Below are positions 62,472 to 64,000 of a stretch of 64,000 nt of DNA, piece by piece. Position numbers and translations under genes: made by a program. Each line of letters begins with the position of its first letter. The first letter of the stretch is position 1. The stretch comes from Glandiceps talaboti (lineage: Eukaryota > Hemichordata > Enteropneusta > Spengelidae): NCBI RefSeq assembly GCF_964340395.1, contig NC_135561.1, positions 10,523,232 to 10,587,231 on the forward strand. Reading direction: 5' to 3'. Below the pieces are notes generated by a model, which did no database searches, was not told the DNA's origin, and saw only the letters and a program-made list of their open reading frames with translations.

Positions 62472-63030
62472 CAATACACTAGCGAATACATCTCTATGAA
62501 AGCTAAACTACAAAAACATCACATTGCCCTCACTAAATGAGAAATAAAGATTACGTGGATATGTCAGACTTTATAAGCAAACTATCGACGGAGCCTTATT
62601 TTTTCATCGTTTATCGTAGTTCATTTTAAATTCAATGATCCCAGGTCAATTGGACAATTCTGCTCAATAAGATTAAATATATTGCACACGTCAGAAAGGT
62701 TTCTTCGGAAGACTTCTTTTAGAATCCTTCATAAGGCTGCATTGTGGTTAGTAATAAGCAATACCGACCAACACAATATCTGTAATACTATACCCAAATC
62801 AACCCAACAGAGCCAATATCAGGTAGCTGTAGATTCACTTTGACGGAATGGAAGTTTAGTGACTATTAAACGGTGTTTTAATTTCTTGATAGTCTCTCTC
62901 AAACAAAGAATTAATCAATATCTGTAGCACTGAATGAGACGACAGTTGTCGTGGAATAAATAATTTACTTTCTATAGGAGGGTTGCCTATCCTGGTTACC
63001 CCACTCCATTATTTAGCACCATCTATTTGT
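62472..63030. other. Right flank of the LTR element
   Basis: AT-rich and non-coding. Holds a 23-bp exact match (62856-62878) to the gag lesion site. Confidence 0.6.
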
Positions 63031-63105
63031 GGAGTCATGATGGGCGAATGTTTAGCGCGGCTGGCTTGGAATCTGCAGGTTGCAGGTTCGAGCCCCCCTT
63101 TTAGT
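63031..63105 (+). mobile_element. tRNA-Ser-like SINE head
   Basis: An A-box-like ATGGGCGAATGTTTAGCGCG and a B-box GGTTCGAGCCC have the spacing of a tRNA promoter, with CTTGGAATC in the anticodon-loop position. No matching acceptor stem closes the fold, so it is a SINE 5' region and not a tRNA gene. The body probably extends to about 63190; its tail is not clear. Confidence 0.65.
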
Positions 63106-64000
63106 GAATCGCTGCAAATATCACCCCTTATTTCCGAAATCCGGGAGGTTTTACATTCAAAGACACCTAATCCATACACTGCACGCGTACGCTGTTTTCC
63201 CAAATGTTTGAATACTACTGTTTACCATAGCAAACAAGTACCCCTTTTTTTACGATTTCACGGACCTAGATGGCCGGCGAAAAACACCCCTTTTCGGTGA
63301 AATGTCTAACGTTATAACAAGTATACCTACCCACTACGTCTGGGACTGCCACTACCGGGGTTATATCTTAATCCCACTTTTACGTCATTCCCTGGCATCA
63401 GAGGAAGTAGGCTGTATACCTCAGAAAGTTTATTTACTTTTATCAACAATTCAGCTAAAGAGTGCTACCAGACCATTTTCATCTACAGGTTACTATCTCA
63501 CAAAGAAGACCATATTTAATATTTGACAAAAGAAATATTCTATACTGTAGTACAAAAACAGATATATAATGATTGTCTTCACTCTTTTAAATTATCTTGA
63601 GGTCGTTAAACTCTAACGCAGTTGTATCAAGTATCATCACCTAATTAACGTACACGATGTTCTCATCAATTGTTTAACAAGTAGATAAAGGAGAAAAGTT
63701 AATTGTGATGGCCTTTCAGCAAATTCTAACTATCACATAATAATGTTTCATAATAGTAGGCAAATCACACGTGTATGACATATGACCATTTCATTGACAG
63801 GGGAAAAGTTACCAACTTGTTAGTAATTAGCATTTCATTATGATATTAATTTCATCTATACGTCTCTGATTCATCTCCTTCAATGTGTTGTATGAATAAA
63901 TTAAAGACTACTTAATAAACATGTCATATGTTGTATCTGAATGATGATTGGTTCATATGTTTGGAAGATTAAGACGGGAGTATCAGTGATATTTCATATT
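63106..64000. other. No gene seen
   Basis: AT-rich unique sequence, possibly including the SINE body at its left side. Open frames here are shadows of the SINE. Confidence 0.5.

Noticed and set aside
63031-63105. Functional tRNA-Ser gene
   Set aside because: Internal promoter boxes are present but no complementary acceptor stem closes the cloverleaf.

Overview
This window looks like nuclear DNA of a marine invertebrate animal. It is AT-rich, with multi-kilobase introns, GT-AG exon boundaries, many microsatellites, a LINE, a Ty3/Gypsy LTR retrotransposon, short inverted-repeat (MITE-like) transposons and a tRNA-derived SINE. The repeat mix and the type of receptor present fit a lophotrochozoan best, but a hemichordate or cephalochordate cannot be excluded from sequence alone. 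Few of the long open frames are real genes; most are low-complexity shadows.

The main gene is the 3' half of a RIM gene (Rab3-interacting molecule, RIMS1/2 type), a presynaptic active-zone scaffold. It runs on the + strand from about 30857 to 45530. I resolve eight constitutive coding exons plus one 108-nt symmetric cassette exon; the constitutive exons join in phase and encode about 668 residues. They contain a heptad-repeat basic segment, SR/RSPTRR repeats, the serine-rich linker, the conserved GKKRRASIG-type motif and a complete C-terminal C2B domain. The N-terminal zinc finger, PDZ and C2A parts are not seen and should lie upstream, so 1-30856 is probably RIM intron with repeats. Inside it lies a candidate internal promoter (two perfect CArG boxes, a POU octamer, a TATA box) followed by a short non-coding first exon with a strong donor at 20991/20992.

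Downstream of RIM are an AU-rich 3' UTR and non-coding DNA, a 50-bp minisatellite (about 49903-50610) whose unit carries direct repeats of AGGTCA spaced by 4, and a ~145-bp repeat family. On the minus strand there is a broken class-B-type seven-transmembrane receptor (54027-55824), whose last two membrane segments are also present as a second, nearly identical copy at 52912-53137.

The right end holds a complete Ty3/Gypsy element (57237-62467, minus strand). It has 204-bp LTRs that look identical by eye, a 4-bp target duplication, a tRNA-Leu-type primer site, a polypurine tract, a gag with two CCHC knuckles, a G_GGA_AAC slippery site before the gag stop, and pol (protease, RT, RNase H, integrase). 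The reading frames are broken in at least four places. A tRNA-Ser-like SINE head lies in its right flank. At the left edge is a minus-strand LINE reverse-transcriptase fragment, and at 7.8-8.9 kb a degraded transposon with a possible tyrosine-recombinase C-terminus and a 64-bp-arm palindrome.
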